The position numbers and the translations under genes are program-made. Shown one piece after another: positions 8,845 through 18,840 of a stretch of DNA of 64,000 nucleotides. Source of the DNA: Lacticaseibacillus chiayiensis (GTDB lineage Bacteria; Bacillota; Bacilli; Lactobacillales; Lactobacillaceae). How positions within the stretch are numbered: the first letter of the stretch is position 1; every line of letters starts with the position of its first letter. The notes below the pieces were generated by a model. It did not search any database. It was not told the DNA's origin and was given only the letters and a program-made list of their open reading frames with translations. Location of the stretch: positions 107,832-171,831 of the forward strand of contig NZ_MSSM01000011.1 in the NCBI RefSeq assembly GCF_004123795.1, in the 5' to 3' direction.

Positions 8845-10029
8845 TCATTCCAGTTTTTCCTTCCCACTTGTCACTGTCACGACAAAAATAGATTCGTCTC
8901 TCTGATAAAGCCGGTGGATATTTTGCAGCAGCAACATAATCCACGACATGGCCAAGGCGAAGGCGATCATCTCGAAGGCGGTTAGCGATAGGTAGTGGAC
9001 GAATTGGAATAGGATGGCGGCAAAAACGATGATGCCGCCGATGGTGTAGCTGGTGCTGAGAAATTCGCGCGAGACGCCCGGAAGCAGCCAGCGCACGGCG
9101 ATAATCATGCCGATCAGGAAGTAGTTCAGGAACCACGCGCTTTGGGTGTGTAGAACATGCAGGATGCCACGATTATTTGGGAACAAGCCAACCCCCAGCA
9201 AGGCGATGGCCGCGATGGTCAGTAAGATTCGAAGCGTGATCAGCCGCCAGTCGGTTTTGCGATGTGCCATGAGCGGCACAAATAGGTAGTCCACCAAAGC
9301 AATCCATAGTAACGCCGACACCGCGATGGTCAGGTTAAACTGCCACGCGTTCAGGGCCTTGCTGGTACCTAAAAAGCTGACATTATACTGCCACCACTGG
9401 CGAGAACTATTGGTCACAATCGCACCCACCACGCCGCCGATAAATGTAGACAGAAACAGCGTGGTGATAAACTGCGTCGAAATCGACAATGCCGAGTAAA
9501 TCATCAGGTAGTTCACAATACTGATGAAAATAAGGAACAGCCCGGTCGCTGTGTAAATATCAAAAATGACGCCTTCAAACATATAGCCAATCGCCCAGAA
9601 AAACACCGACGTTACGAATGCAAGAATAATCGCAAACGACAGTAGCAGCGTCGGGAAAATCCGCCAATACCGACGTCGATGATCACGCCCATGAATCTGC
9701 CGGTGATTTTGAACATACGTCACCGCAAACGTACCCATCCCGCTTAATTCGCCAAGGACGATCACCATCTGCGCAATTGAGTTCTTACCGGTCATCGGCA
9801 CCTGCAAGATATTAAAGTGAAAGAAATACGCCATAAAAAAGATCCCCGCCAAAACAGTTGGAATCAGAAAGAACCGCAGCGAAATCGTCTGCGTCCCTGT
9901 ATCCGTCCGCTTCGGCCGAATCACGGCTTCCTTATCTTTTAACGTCACCTCGACTTGTTCGCCATCTTTAATGTCCAAGTCTTCCATAATGGCGTCCGGG
10001 ATGACGATGTGATGCGTTTGTTTGGTCAA
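8845..10029 (-). CDS. AbrB/MazE-like domain fused to a polytopic membrane protein (DUF998-like)
   Basis: TTG at 10029 follows GGGAG by nine bases. Residues 1-42 (IVIPDAIMEDLDIKDGEQVE, then EAVIRPK) form a SpoVT/AbrB swapped-hairpin domain of the kind found in MazE antitoxins and AbrB regulators. From about residue 50 the protein is almost entirely hydrophobic, with roughly ten membrane helices, and resembles DUF998-type membrane proteins. Joining a DNA-binding-type domain to a membrane body is unusual and could make a membrane-bound regulator; alternatively the N-domain only mediates assembly. It lies divergent from another membrane gene 279 bases away, which may be its target or partner. Function is unknown. 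Confidence 0.7.
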   Translation of the reverse strand: MTKQTHHIVIPDAIMEDLDIKDGEQVEVTLKDKEAVIRPKRTDTGTQTISLRFFLIPTVLAGIFFMAYFFHFNILQVPMTGKNSIAQMVIVLGELSGMGTFAVTYVQNHRQIHGRDHRRRYWRIFPTLLLSFAIILAFVTSVFFWAIGYMFEGVIFDIYTATGLFLIFISIVNYLMIYSALSISTQFITTLFLSTFIGGVVGAIVTNSSRQWWQYNVSFLGTSKALNAWQFNLTIAVSALLWIALVDYLFVPLMAHRKTDWRLITLRILLTIAAIALLGVGLFPNNRGILHVLHTQSAWFLNYFLIGMIIAVRWLLPGVSREFLSTSYTIGGIIVFAAILFQFVHYLSLTAFEMIAFALAMSWIMLLLQNIHRLYQRDESIFVVTVTSGKEKLE

Positions 10030-10308
10030 TTTTTTCTACTCCCTAAAGATTCTTGATGTTACTCCTATACAGAACTTAACTGTAGCACATTGAGCACAAA
10101 GGGGAAAAGAAGACTTGCACGCGTCGCCATTTATCAACAGAAACCTTGTTCGTTAATCTCGCAATTTAGTTAGTTTCCGTATAAAATCGAACTATGTTGG
10201 CACACGGGGATGCGTTTAGTCGTCAATGGGCTGATAAAACTGCATCGAACCGAGCCACTTTTACGACTGACAAAATGTGTGCACGATACTTTTGAAAGGA
10301 GCTTGTGA

Positions 10309-11115
10309 ATGGCGCAAATTGATGCAATCAACCGGGTCATCAACCTTGTCAGCCTAGTCGTCTTGTTATTTGCCATCGTCAAGGTCTACCGGCAAGTCCG
10401 CTCACTTAACCTGCTCGACTACCTCATCATGTACTTAAAATACCGGCAAACCATCTACGAAGAAATGCAGAAAAACCCACAAATCCGCCAAAAACAGCTA
10501 CTCTCAATTGGGATCACCATGCTCATCGCCACATTTTGGGTCATCAGCAGCCTCCAACATCTCATGGCAGACTGGAACTTCAGCAACCTCCTCAATGTCA
10601 TCACCACTTTCGGATTGCTCTTCCTCTTCCTATTCCAAACCTGGCAAACCAAACACCTCAACGAAGACAACCGCTACCTAACCTTCGCCTACAACTACCA
10701 ACGCCGCCACTTCGACGACGTCCTCCAGATTTTCGAAAAGAAGCTTGCAGAGTGGACGCCACAAGACGACGCCGACCAACGCGAATGGGATCGATTCCAT
10801 CAACTCCTGGAACGCGTTAAGACAGAGGCAGAACACAACCGCCGCGCTGCCATGTTCAGCGATGACCTGTACGCGCTATTCGACGACAAGCTGCTCCTAC
10901 ATGAGGGCAGTGAGCCGTTAACTTTTCACGAAAAAGGTATCCTTAGTTATTACGTCGGTTACTGGGATGCTGGGCCGTATAATGACTATACGTTAGGGAT
11001 GTTGGAGGATATGGATGACCGAGAGCGCAAAGTTGTGACGCGGGTGTTTAATGTGACCATGGGGCTGATGGCTGCTGGGTTGGTTTGGGTGGCTGTGAGG
11101 CAGGTTGTGGGATGA
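10309..11115 (+). CDS. Membrane protein of unknown function
   Basis: The ATG follows GAAAGGAGC. The 268-residue protein has helices at about residues 10-26, 65-83 and 92-108, a long charged cytoplasmic section rich in Gln, Arg, Asp and Glu (about 110-235), and a final helix at about 245-262. Codon use at the 5' end is strikingly C-rich at third positions compared with the neighbours. I do not recognise the family. The gene is divergent from the AbrB-membrane fusion, sharing a 279-base control region, which suggests co-regulation. It precedes the Type ISP enzyme but is separated from it by 203 bases and looks independent. Confidence 0.65.
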   Translation: MAQIDAINRVINLVSLVVLLFAIVKVYRQVRSLNLLDYLIMYLKYRQTIYEEMQKNPQIRQKQLLSIGITMLIATFWVISSLQHLMADWNFSNLLNVITTFGLLFLFLFQTWQTKHLNEDNRYLTFAYNYQRRHFDDVLQIFEKKLAEWTPQDDADQREWDRFHQLLERVKTEAEHNRRAAMFSDDLYALFDDKLLLHEGSEPLTFHEKGILSYYVGYWDAGPYNDYTLGMLEDMDDRERKVVTRVFNVTMGLMAAGLVWVAVRQVVG

Positions 11116-11318
11116 ATGTCAAAAAAGCTATCCACAGCCTTCACTGATATGCAGATAACTTACAAGTTTCCTGATATAATGACATAAATAACGTCTAGAG
11201 TTTAATAAGAAATTCTGGTGTCAGCCTTGAACTGCTAGAGTTGTGAAAATGGAATGAATCTGCCCAATCAAATATATTTCAGTAAAGACGGCAGACAGTC
11301 ACAAAGGGGTACTAAATA

Positions 11319-14300
11319 ATGAATTCGAGTAAGCCAAAAGATAGCTTTGACAATTTAATTGCAGAAATCGATAAGAGTGCTAAAGGCGTGCAACGAGACC
11401 GCGGCACTATGTTTGAAAAAGTTGTTAAATCATACCTGCTAAATGAGCCGACCTACAAGAATCTATATGATGAAGTGTGGATGCTTAATGAAGTGCCGGC
11501 CGAGTATCACATTCCCAAGAAGGATCTTGGGGTTGATCTCGTGGCTCGTCATCGAGATTCTGGTAAGCTGACTGCCATTCAAGCAAAATATTATCGCGGA
11601 AAAGTCAGCAAAGATACCATCAATAGTTATGTGGCAGAACTGAATAAGAATTATTACGCTGATGGTTTACTGGTAGCTACAACAGACGACTGGAACAAAA
11701 ATGCTGAAGCAGCCTTAGACGATGGCTCAAAAGATATTAATCGAATTGGCTTGTCAGATTTAAGGCATTCCAGCTTTGATTGGTCGAAGTTCAATTTTAA
11801 TGATGCTGCCCGAGTAATTCAAGCCAGCCATAAACAACCTCGTTCTTATCAAAAAGAAGCAATTGATAAAACAGTGGCTTATTTTGCGACGCACGAACGT
11901 GGCAAGTTGATTATGGCACCAGGGACCGGAAAGACATTTACGAGTCTGAAGATTGCAGAAGCGATGGCAAAAAAAGAACATAAGAGCGATTACTATGTCT
12001 TATATTTAGTGCCGAGTATTCAGCTTCTATCGCAAACCCTTTTTAGCTGGAATAGTGACATTACGCCAACGACTAAGCTCGTTTCTTTTGCAGTCACTTC
12101 TGATCGCAATGCCTCAAGGAAGCGGACAAATAGTAACGACGATGACAGCGACATGAACATTCAGGACATTGGATTTCCGGCTTCAACGAGTGCCGAGAAA
12201 CTAATGTCAAACTTTAACGCACTGCCTTCGTTGTCAGGTACTGATCAACGTATGACAGTTATTTTTAGTACGTATCAGTCGATTGATGTCATTCATCGTG
12301 CACAAGAAATGGGGCATCCAGAATTTGATCTAATTATTGCAGATGAAGCGCACCGCACAACAGGCTCTCATGACGCCAACAATGAAGCAGGCTTCTTCAC
12401 AAAAGTACACAACAATCTTATTGTGAAAGCGAATCATCGTCTTTACCAGACAGCTACACCGAAGATTTATTCCCAAGAAGCCAAGAAAAAAGGGAAAGAT
12501 GAAAACATTGTCATCGCATCTATGGATGACAAAGACATGTATGGAGAAGAAATCTATCGTCTAGGATTTGGTGATGCCGTTGCAAAGGGGATTTTGACAG
12601 ATTACAAGGTTGAGGTTTTGGCCGTTGACGAAGCCGTGGTTCAACGTGATATGCAAAATAGTTTAGCAACAGAAAACGGATTAAATATCGATGATATCGG
12701 GAAAATCATTGGCGTATGGAATGCGATGATGAAACGCGAGAGCTTCTCCGACAAGATCTCTGGTCCGCCAATGCAACGAGCAATTGCATTTGCATCTGTG
12801 ATTGATAATCAACGTGGACATGGTGCCGGCAAGGTCGGATCAAAGCAAATTGCGCAAGAATTCAGTCATGTTGTTAATGAATATCTTGGGAACGACAACC
12901 CTAATAGTTTTCGAGTTGATGTTAAACATGTTGATGGCAGTATGAACGCTCTCCAAAAGAAAGATGCGGTTGATTGGTTAGCAGCAGACCTTCCAGATGA
13001 TGAAGCGCGGGTACTTTCTAACGTTAAATTTCTGACAGAGGGAATTGACGTTCCTAATTTGGATGCAATCATTTTCTTCGCACCTAAGCAGTCACAAATT
13101 GATATCGTGCAAGCGGTTGGACGTATCATGCGTAAATATAAGGACAAAGAGTATGGGTATATCATCTTGCCAGTTGTTGTTCCGTCTGGGCAAGATCCAG
13201 ATACGGTACTTGATGATAACAAGACTTATAAAGCGGTTTGGCAGGTATTAAATGCGCTTCGTTCCATCGATGAGCGGTTCGAAGCATCTGTCAATAAACT
13301 GGACTTAAACAAGAAAAAACCACGAAACTTGAATGTTATCGGTGTCGGTGGGGCCCCAAGTGCGGAGCTTAACAATACTGGTGATGATACCTCAAGTACA
13401 CCTGCTGTACAGCAAACCGAGCTGGAATTGAATTGGCATGAGATACAAGATGCCATTTACGGCCGTATTGTCAAGAAAGTTGGTGACCGGCGTTATCTGG
13501 AAGACTGGACAGCAGATGTTCAGCAGCTAGCCGAACGACACATTCGGTGGATTCAAAATCTCATTGAGGATAAACAATCGCCGTTTGCCAAGACCTTTGG
13601 AGTATACCTAAAGAGTCTGCAACACAATATTAATCGTGATATTGATTCTGAACAAGCTATTGAGATGTTGGCTCAGCATGTCATTACCAAGCCTATTTTT
13701 GAGGCACTGTTTGATCAGTACAGCTTTGTTAACGATAATCCGGTTTCTCGAGCTATGGAAGATATGATTCAACAGATGACCAAGGCAGGATTTGATCAGG
13801 AGCAAACAGCGCTTGAGCCATTTTATGAATCTGTTCGACTACGGGCTACGGGGATTGATAATGCAGCAGCTAAACAGCAATTCATCGTAACACTGTATGA
13901 TAAGTTCTTTAGTACTGGATTTAGAGCCACGGCAGACAGGTTAGGAATTGTTTTCACGCCTGTTGAAATTGTGGACTTTATTGTAAAGTCTGTAGACGAA
14001 GTGCTGAAAGAACATTTCGGGCGTGGTATTGCTTCTAAAAATGTGCACATTCTTGACCCATTTACAGGAACAGGGACGTTTATTGTCCGAACTTTAGAAT
14101 ATTTGAAGCAGGAGATGGAGGCAGGGAAAATTACGCTTGCTGATATCACACGGAAATACACGCAAGAACTGCATGCTAATGAGATTGTGCTATTAAGTTA
14201 CTACATTGCCGCGATTAACATCGAATCAGTCTTTGATGAAATCAATGGAGATGAAAAATATATTCCTTTTGAAGGCATTGTACTAGCTGATACATTTGCT

Positions 14301-16067
14301 GCAACTGAAAATATAGGTGTTCTCAGCGAAGACATGTTTGGCGGTAATAACAATCGTCTGAAAAAAGAACAAGAAGTTCCAATTACAGCAATCATTAGCA
14401 ATCCTCCATATTCAGTTGGGCAAAGAAATCAGAATGATAATAACCAGAACATTCATTATGAAAAACTGGAGAAGCAGATTGCCAATACGTATGTAAAGCA
14501 AAGCAAATCTGGTTTGAGCAAAGGCCTGTATGATAGCTATGTTAAAGCGTTTCGCTGGGCAAGTGATAGGATTGGACAACAAGGTGTCTTAGGATTTGTT
14601 ACGAATGGTAGCTTCCTAGATTCAAGTACGACTGATGGATTTCGCAAGTCTCTATATAGTGAATTTAACTACCTCTATATTTTTAATTTACGTGGGAATC
14701 AGCGAACACAGGGGAAAACCTCGCGCAAGGAGGGAGGGAAAATTTTTGGGTCTGGCAGTCGTGCTCCAATCACCATCTCTATATTGGTTAAAGACGGCAG
14801 CCATGAACATCATCTGTATTATAAAGATATTGGCGACTATTTATCTCGTAAACAAAAGCTAAGTATCGTTTCTTCAATGCAGTCAGTTAAGGGTGCCAGA
14901 TGGACTGAAATTAAGCCAGATGTCAATAATGACTGGATTAATCAGCGAGATAGAAGCTATGAGGTGTTTACACCCCTGGCTACTGAATCCAGAAAGTTAG
15001 GGGCTCTTTCTAAAAATGCAGTTGGAATTAGCACGAATCGTGATGCTTGGGTATACGGATTTTCTAAACTTAAACTTGAAAAAAAAGTCCAGAAGATTAT
15101 TAGTGTATACGAAAATGAACGTGCTGCTGGTCATTCGACCCCAACAAATCGCGACGGTGAAAGTATTAAATGGTCGCCAAAACTTGAGCAGCTGCTTAAG
15201 CGGGGGACGGAAGTCAAGTTTCATAAAGACAAGATCCGGTTAGGATTGTATCGGCCTTATACAAAAAAATATCTTTACTACGACAAAAGTTTAGTAGAGC
15301 GACCAGGGTTGTATTACACGCAGTTCGGCGACAGCAATGAAGTAATCTTCACGACCGGTCGTGGAGCGTCAAAAGAGTTTTCGGCGCTTGCTACAGACCT
15401 GATTCCAAATATGGATTGTCTGGAAAAAGCACAGGGATTCATGCGCTACAATAATGAAGCGCAGACTAATAGTTTGCTGCCGCTTGAACGCGACAATGTT
15501 TCAACTACTTTTGCAGCAAAACTTGGTCTTTCGACTGATGAAACTTATGCTTACGTATACGGTTTGTTGAATTCACCCGATTATCAGCATAAGTATGCAA
15601 ACGATCTCAAGAAGGATTTGGCGCGAATACCAATTGTTAAGGATATTCGTCAATATGCTGAGGTCGGACAACAGTTGCTGAAACTGCACATCAATTACGA
15701 AGATGTTGAGCCATATTCTGGTTGTGAAGTTTTATTTCATTCAGATAAGCCAAGTTTCCGTGTCCAGAAAATGCGCTTTAAGTCTCGCGATGACCGTAGT
15801 GTGATAAAGTTCAATTCGGATATTACAATTAAGAATATTCCTCAGCGTGCATACAATTACGTTGTTAACGGTCGTTCAGCAATTGAATGGATTATGGATC
15901 AGTATCAGGTTAAAACAGACAAGGCATCTCAGATTACAGACGATCCAAACGAATATAGTGAAGATCCAAAGTATATTTTCAACTTGCTGCTACGTGTTAT
16001 TACGGTTTCACTTGAGACTTTAAACTTGGTGGCACAGTTACCGAAATTTGAAATTCTTGAAGGATAA
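11319..16067 (+). CDS. Type ISP restriction-modification enzyme (single polypeptide)
   Basis: The 1582-residue length matches the lactococcal Type ISP enzymes LlaGI and LlaBIII. In order it has an Mrr-like PD-(D/E)xK nuclease (Asp73 in LGVDLV and the QAK motif at 88-90); a superfamily 2 helicase-translocase with Walker A MAPGTGKT (199-206), DEAH (342-345), TATPK and arginine-finger motif QAVGRIMR (598-605); a coupler; an N6-adenine methyltransferase with DPFTGTG (913-919) and NPPY (1028-1031); and a C-terminal target-recognition region (about 1150-1582). All key motifs are present, so the enzyme should be active. It methylates one strand of an asymmetric site and, on unmodified invading DNA, translocates and cleaves. 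The target sequence cannot be read from the protein. Confidence 0.93.
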   Translation: MNSSKPKDSFDNLIAEIDKSAKGVQRDRGTMFEKVVKSYLLNEPTYKNLYDEVWMLNEVPAEYHIPKKDLGVDLVARHRDSGKLTAIQAKYYRGKVSKDTINSYVAELNKNYYADGLLVATTDDWNKNAEAALDDGSKDINRIGLSDLRHSSFDWSKFNFNDAARVIQASHKQPRSYQKEAIDKTVAYFATHERGKLIMAPGTGKTFTSLKIAEAMAKKEHKSDYYVLYLVPSIQLLSQTLFSWNSDITPTTKLVSFAVTSDRNASRKRTNSNDDDSDMNIQDIGFPASTSAEKLMSNFNALPSLSGTDQRMTVIFSTYQSIDVIHRAQEMGHPEFDLIIADEAHRTTGSHDANNEAGFFTKVHNNLIVKANHRLYQTATPKIYSQEAKKKGKDENIVIASMDDKDMYGEEIYRLGFGDAVAKGILTDYKVEVLAVDEAVVQRDMQNSLATENGLNIDDIGKIIGVWNAMMKRESFSDKISGPPMQRAIAFASVIDNQRGHGAGKVGSKQIAQEFSHVVNEYLGNDNPNSFRVDVKHVDGSMNALQKKDAVDWLAADLPDDEARVLSNVKFLTEGIDVPNLDAIIFFAPKQSQIDIVQAVGRIMRKYKDKEYGYIILPVVVPSGQDPDTVLDDNKTYKAVWQVLNALRSIDERFEASVNKLDLNKKKPRNLNVIGVGGAPSAELNNTGDDTSSTPAVQQTELELNWHEIQDAIYGRIVKKVGDRRYLEDWTADVQQLAERHIRWIQNLIEDKQSPFAKTFGVYLKSLQHNINRDIDSEQAIEMLAQHVITKPIFEALFDQYSFVNDNPVSRAMEDMIQQMTKAGFDQEQTALEPFYESVRLRATGIDNAAAKQQFIVTLYDKFFSTGFRATADRLGIVFTPVEIVDFIVKSVDEVLKEHFGRGIASKNVHILDPFTGTGTFIVRTLEYLKQEMEAGKITLADITRKYTQELHANEIVLLSYYIAAINIESVFDEINGDEKYIPFEGIVLADTFAATENIGVLSEDMFGGNNNRLKKEQEVPITAIISNPPYSVGQRNQNDNNQNIHYEKLEKQIANTYVKQSKSGLSKGLYDSYVKAFRWASDRIGQQGVLGFVTNGSFLDSSTTDGFRKSLYSEFNYLYIFNLRGNQRTQGKTSRKEGGKIFGSGSRAPITISILVKDGSHEHHLYYKDIGDYLSRKQKLSIVSSMQSVKGARWTEIKPDVNNDWINQRDRSYEVFTPLATESRKLGALSKNAVGISTNRDAWVYGFSKLKLEKKVQKIISVYENERAAGHSTPTNRDGESIKWSPKLEQLLKRGTEVKFHKDKIRLGLYRPYTKKYLYYDKSLVERPGLYYTQFGDSNEVIFTTGRGASKEFSALATDLIPNMDCLEKAQGFMRYNNEAQTNSLLPLERDNVSTTFAAKLGLSTDETYAYVYGLLNSPDYQHKYANDLKKDLARIPIVKDIRQYAEVGQQLLKLHINYEDVEPYSGCEVLFHSDKPSFRVQKMRFKSRDDRSVIKFNSDITIKNIPQRAYNYVVNGRSAIEWIMDQYQVKTDKASQITDDPNEYSEDPKYIFNLLLRVITVSLETLNLVAQLPKFEILEG

Positions 16068-16254
16068 AAGTGACCGATAAACTCGGTTGCGAGGTAACAT
16101 ATAGTCTGCAAGAATTCACATCTCTTTTTAGACAAAAGCATTAGCTACATTGTTCCTTAAAGCTTATAATCTGAAAATCGTTAGTATCTTTAGATTTTCC
16201 CGCGGAAACAAAATAAGATCTAATGCTATCTCAAAAAACTAGGCGGTAAAGTTA

Positions 16255-17758
16255 ATGACTCCATTTTCATTAAGAGAATATCTGGCAATCTCTGAAAATC
16301 CTGCACTGTTAAATGATGCCTTGAAGTATCATAGAATGACGCAGAAAAGTAAAGAATCGGAAGATTTTAGAGCTTTTCTATCAGTGCTTTCAGAAAGCCT
16401 GGATAAAGCAAAAGATATTGATGGCTGGTTCCTAGGCACTGATTTAGGGGTTGTTCCGGATTTCGATGTTCTTTGGTACGGACAGAAATTCGTTTTAAAT
16501 ATCAATTTAAAACATGTTTGGCTTTCAACTATGTCTAAAAAAACAGTAAGGACTTTTAAAACCCAGGCTAGAATATTCAGGCTACTTTCTCCAGATTTGT
16601 TAGTATGCAATATAGTTTTCGATGCGCATGAAAAGACCTTCTTTAAGCTGGAAAACGATTCACTTATTGAAATCAGTGTGAATTATTTGCTGAAGTTAAT
16701 GAATGGTAAAAATGGACTACAGCAAAATCAAGTCGCAAATTTATCTTCAAGCAGTTTTCTGATATCCCCCTTAACCGATACTGAAGGCTTTCTTAGCGAC
16801 AAATATTGGCTAGCAGAAGATCAAGAATCAATCAAACAAGTTTGCTCTCAACCGGGTGTTTTTGGTGTGCAGGGGAAAGCCGGTTCAGGTAAATCATTGA
16901 TTGCGTTTGATTTAGCAAAATCACTTAATGGTAAAAAAATGTTTTATTTGTTTTTTCTGGAGCCATTAGACCTGCACACAAATATTTGGAAACAATATTT
17001 GCATCAGTTCATTTTGTGCCTGCAAAGTCTGTCGGGAAGGAGGACCTAGACAAATATGACGTTTTGATAGTTGATGAAGCGCAACGTTTATATGATGAGC
17101 AGAGAAAACAAATAGCGCAGTGGGCTGAGGAAAATTATTCAAAGAAAACAGTACTTTTCTTTTATGATGTTGATCAAGCTCTCGGGCCCAAAGATGCAGG
17201 TAATCTTATGCACAGTCTCTGCACTTCCTTTGAGAGGAGGAAAAAGGGTAAAGTTTTCTTTTTAAAAAAGGGCTTCGATCCAATCCAAGTATTCAAGCAT
17301 TTATAAGACAGCTGTTTGATTTAGACAAATTGCCACCCAGTAGTGTGGGCATTGAACAAATGTTAGATTCTATTGAAGTGAGATATTTTAAAGAATCAGA
17401 AGATTCATTTGATTGGATAAAAAGTCGGATTGATTCCGGTTTTGTTTTCTTGGTGCCAACCCCATCGACATATGATAAGTCAAGCGCAGACGAATTTGAG
17501 CCACTTAAAGGATCTCGCATAACTCATGAGATTATTGGTGACGAATTTAAAAAGGTTGTAACGTATATAGATACATCACTTTCATATTCTGATAAAGGGC
17601 AACTTGAAGGAAGCCTTAAAGAATACTACACGATAAAGAATGAAGTATATGTTAACATGTCTCGTGCAAAAGAAAAGCTTGCACTTGCGATTATAGCGAA
17701 TGAAGACGTATATCGAGCAATCATGGAAAGAATCTTTGATGAGAGGACTCCAAAATAA
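16255..17758 (+). pseudogene. Nuclease-helicase (DUF2075-like) gene broken by two frameshifts
   Basis: Three consecutive plus frames together read as one protein of about 500 residues. The first part (16255-about 16939) has a restriction-endonuclease-like segment (PDFDVLWYGQ, then LNINLKH) and Walker A GKAGSGKS. The second (about 16940-17269) begins KNVLFVFSGAIRP and carries Walker B VLIVDEAQRL and the sensor-like FFYDVDQ. The third (about 17264-17758) restores KKGLRSNPSIQAFIRQLF and ends with the motif VNMSRAKEKLALAI. Frame is lost at A7 (16933-16939) and again at A6 (17264-17269); one extra A in each restores the reading. The gene follows the Type ISP enzyme by 187 bases and starts after AGGCGG. 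It was probably another defence gene. Sequencing error or slippage-based switching remain possible. Confidence 0.82.
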
Positions 17759-17877
17759 GTTTTGTACGATTCTTTGGGTTTAATCTATCTGGATTTGTGA
17801 ATTGATTTATTTCTAATTTCTTTTTTGTATAGTGTTTCAATTATGAGTATGGTCTGTTTTGTTAGTCTGAGTTTGAA

Positions 17878-18693
17878 TCACCCAATACTCTTATCAATAA
17901 TCGACCTAAGCACCCGCTCCTTCAACGCCAGCGCATCCACATGATTCATCTGCTCATATCCCTCCGCCAAAACATTACAAATATACAACTGGGAAACTCT
18001 CCCAGCCACCGAGCCGCCATTGAGAAACTCTTCAATGGCGGTTTGTAGTACCACGTCGGCTAACCGCGCGATCGGCGAAACGGTGGCATTGGTGATGGCA
18101 ATGACCTTGGCGCCGTTGTCGTGGGCGATTTTTAATGCGTCATAGGTGTCTTTGGTTTTTCCGGACAGAGAAATACCGATGACAAGATCGCTGGAGCCGA
18201 GGAGTGAGGCGATTTGCGCTTGGAAGTGAGGATCGGCTTCTGGGGTACATTTTAGCCCGGAGCGCAGAAGTATCGAAGAGAGTGAGTGAGCGATTTCGCC
18301 GCTGCCGCCGACGCCGAAGATCCAGATGCGGTTGGCAGTGGTCATCATTTGGATCGCTGTCTGCAGGTTTTTTGGCTTGATGAGGGCGGCGGTGGCTTTG
18401 ATGGCGTCGCTTAAATGTTGTGCGATGTGGTCGTAGTAGTGGTCTGCGGTTGCCGGTTTGGTTTTGGGGAAGTCTTCTTTGGCGATGGCGATTTTGAAGT
18501 CGGTAAAGCCGGAGTAGCCGAGTTTTTGACAGAATCTGATAATGGTGGCGTCACCTACATGGGTGGCTTTTTTTATGTCGGTCATGGTGGCGTAGATGAT
18601 TTTTTGCCCGACTGAGAGGACGTAATCGGCCACTTTTTTCTCTGATTTGGTGAGTTCGTCGTAGTGCTTGTTCATGATGTCCGCGTATGCCAT
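17878..18693 (-). CDS. MurR/RpiR-family regulator of amino-sugar use
   Basis: ATG at 18693 stands nine to ten bases after GGAGGAGGT, giving 271 residues. The frame is open further upstream but without a better start. Residues about 1-75 form the RpiR helix-turn-helix (TKSEKKVADYVL, then ATIIRFCQKLGYSGFTDFK). Residues about 120-250 form a SIS sugar-phosphate-binding domain (IWIFGVGGSGEIA, GISLSGKTKDTYDALK). It is divergent from nanE, so it very likely senses a ManNAc- or GlcNAc-type phosphate and controls that operon. Candidate operators lie in the shared intergenic region. Confidence 0.92.
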   Translation of the reverse strand: MAYADIMNKHYDELTKSEKKVADYVLSVGQKIIYATMTDIKKATHVGDATIIRFCQKLGYSGFTDFKIAIAKEDFPKTKPATADHYYDHIAQHLSDAIKATAALIKPKNLQTAIQMMTTANRIWIFGVGGSGEIAHSLSSILLRSGLKCTPEADPHFQAQIASLLGSSDLVIGISLSGKTKDTYDALKIAHDNGAKVIAITNATVSPIARLADVVLQTAIEEFLNGGSVAGRVSQLYICNVLAEGYEQMNHVDALALKERVLRSIIDKSIG

Positions 18694-18840
18694 TAAAATG
18701 GATACCTCCTCCACTTTTCTCTTCGATTTTGGCATTTTTTGGAGGAAAAGTCCAATTAACCGTTTACATTGTTTGGTCGAGATGCTACGATTCTTTTGGA
18801 CTGAAAATCCTAAAATAATCGAAACGGAGGAAAACGGAGA
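18694..18840. promoter_or_regulatory. Shared control region of the RpiR gene and nanE
   Basis: For nanE a promoter reads TTTACA (18763-18768), a 17-base gap and TACGAT (18786-18791). Two related inverted elements flank it: GGAGGAAAAGTCCAA (18741-18755) and TTTTGGACTGAAAATCC (18794-18810), sharing a TTGGACT core in opposite orientation. They are candidate RpiR operators; the second lies just downstream of the -10 box, so binding there would repress. Confidence 0.55.
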
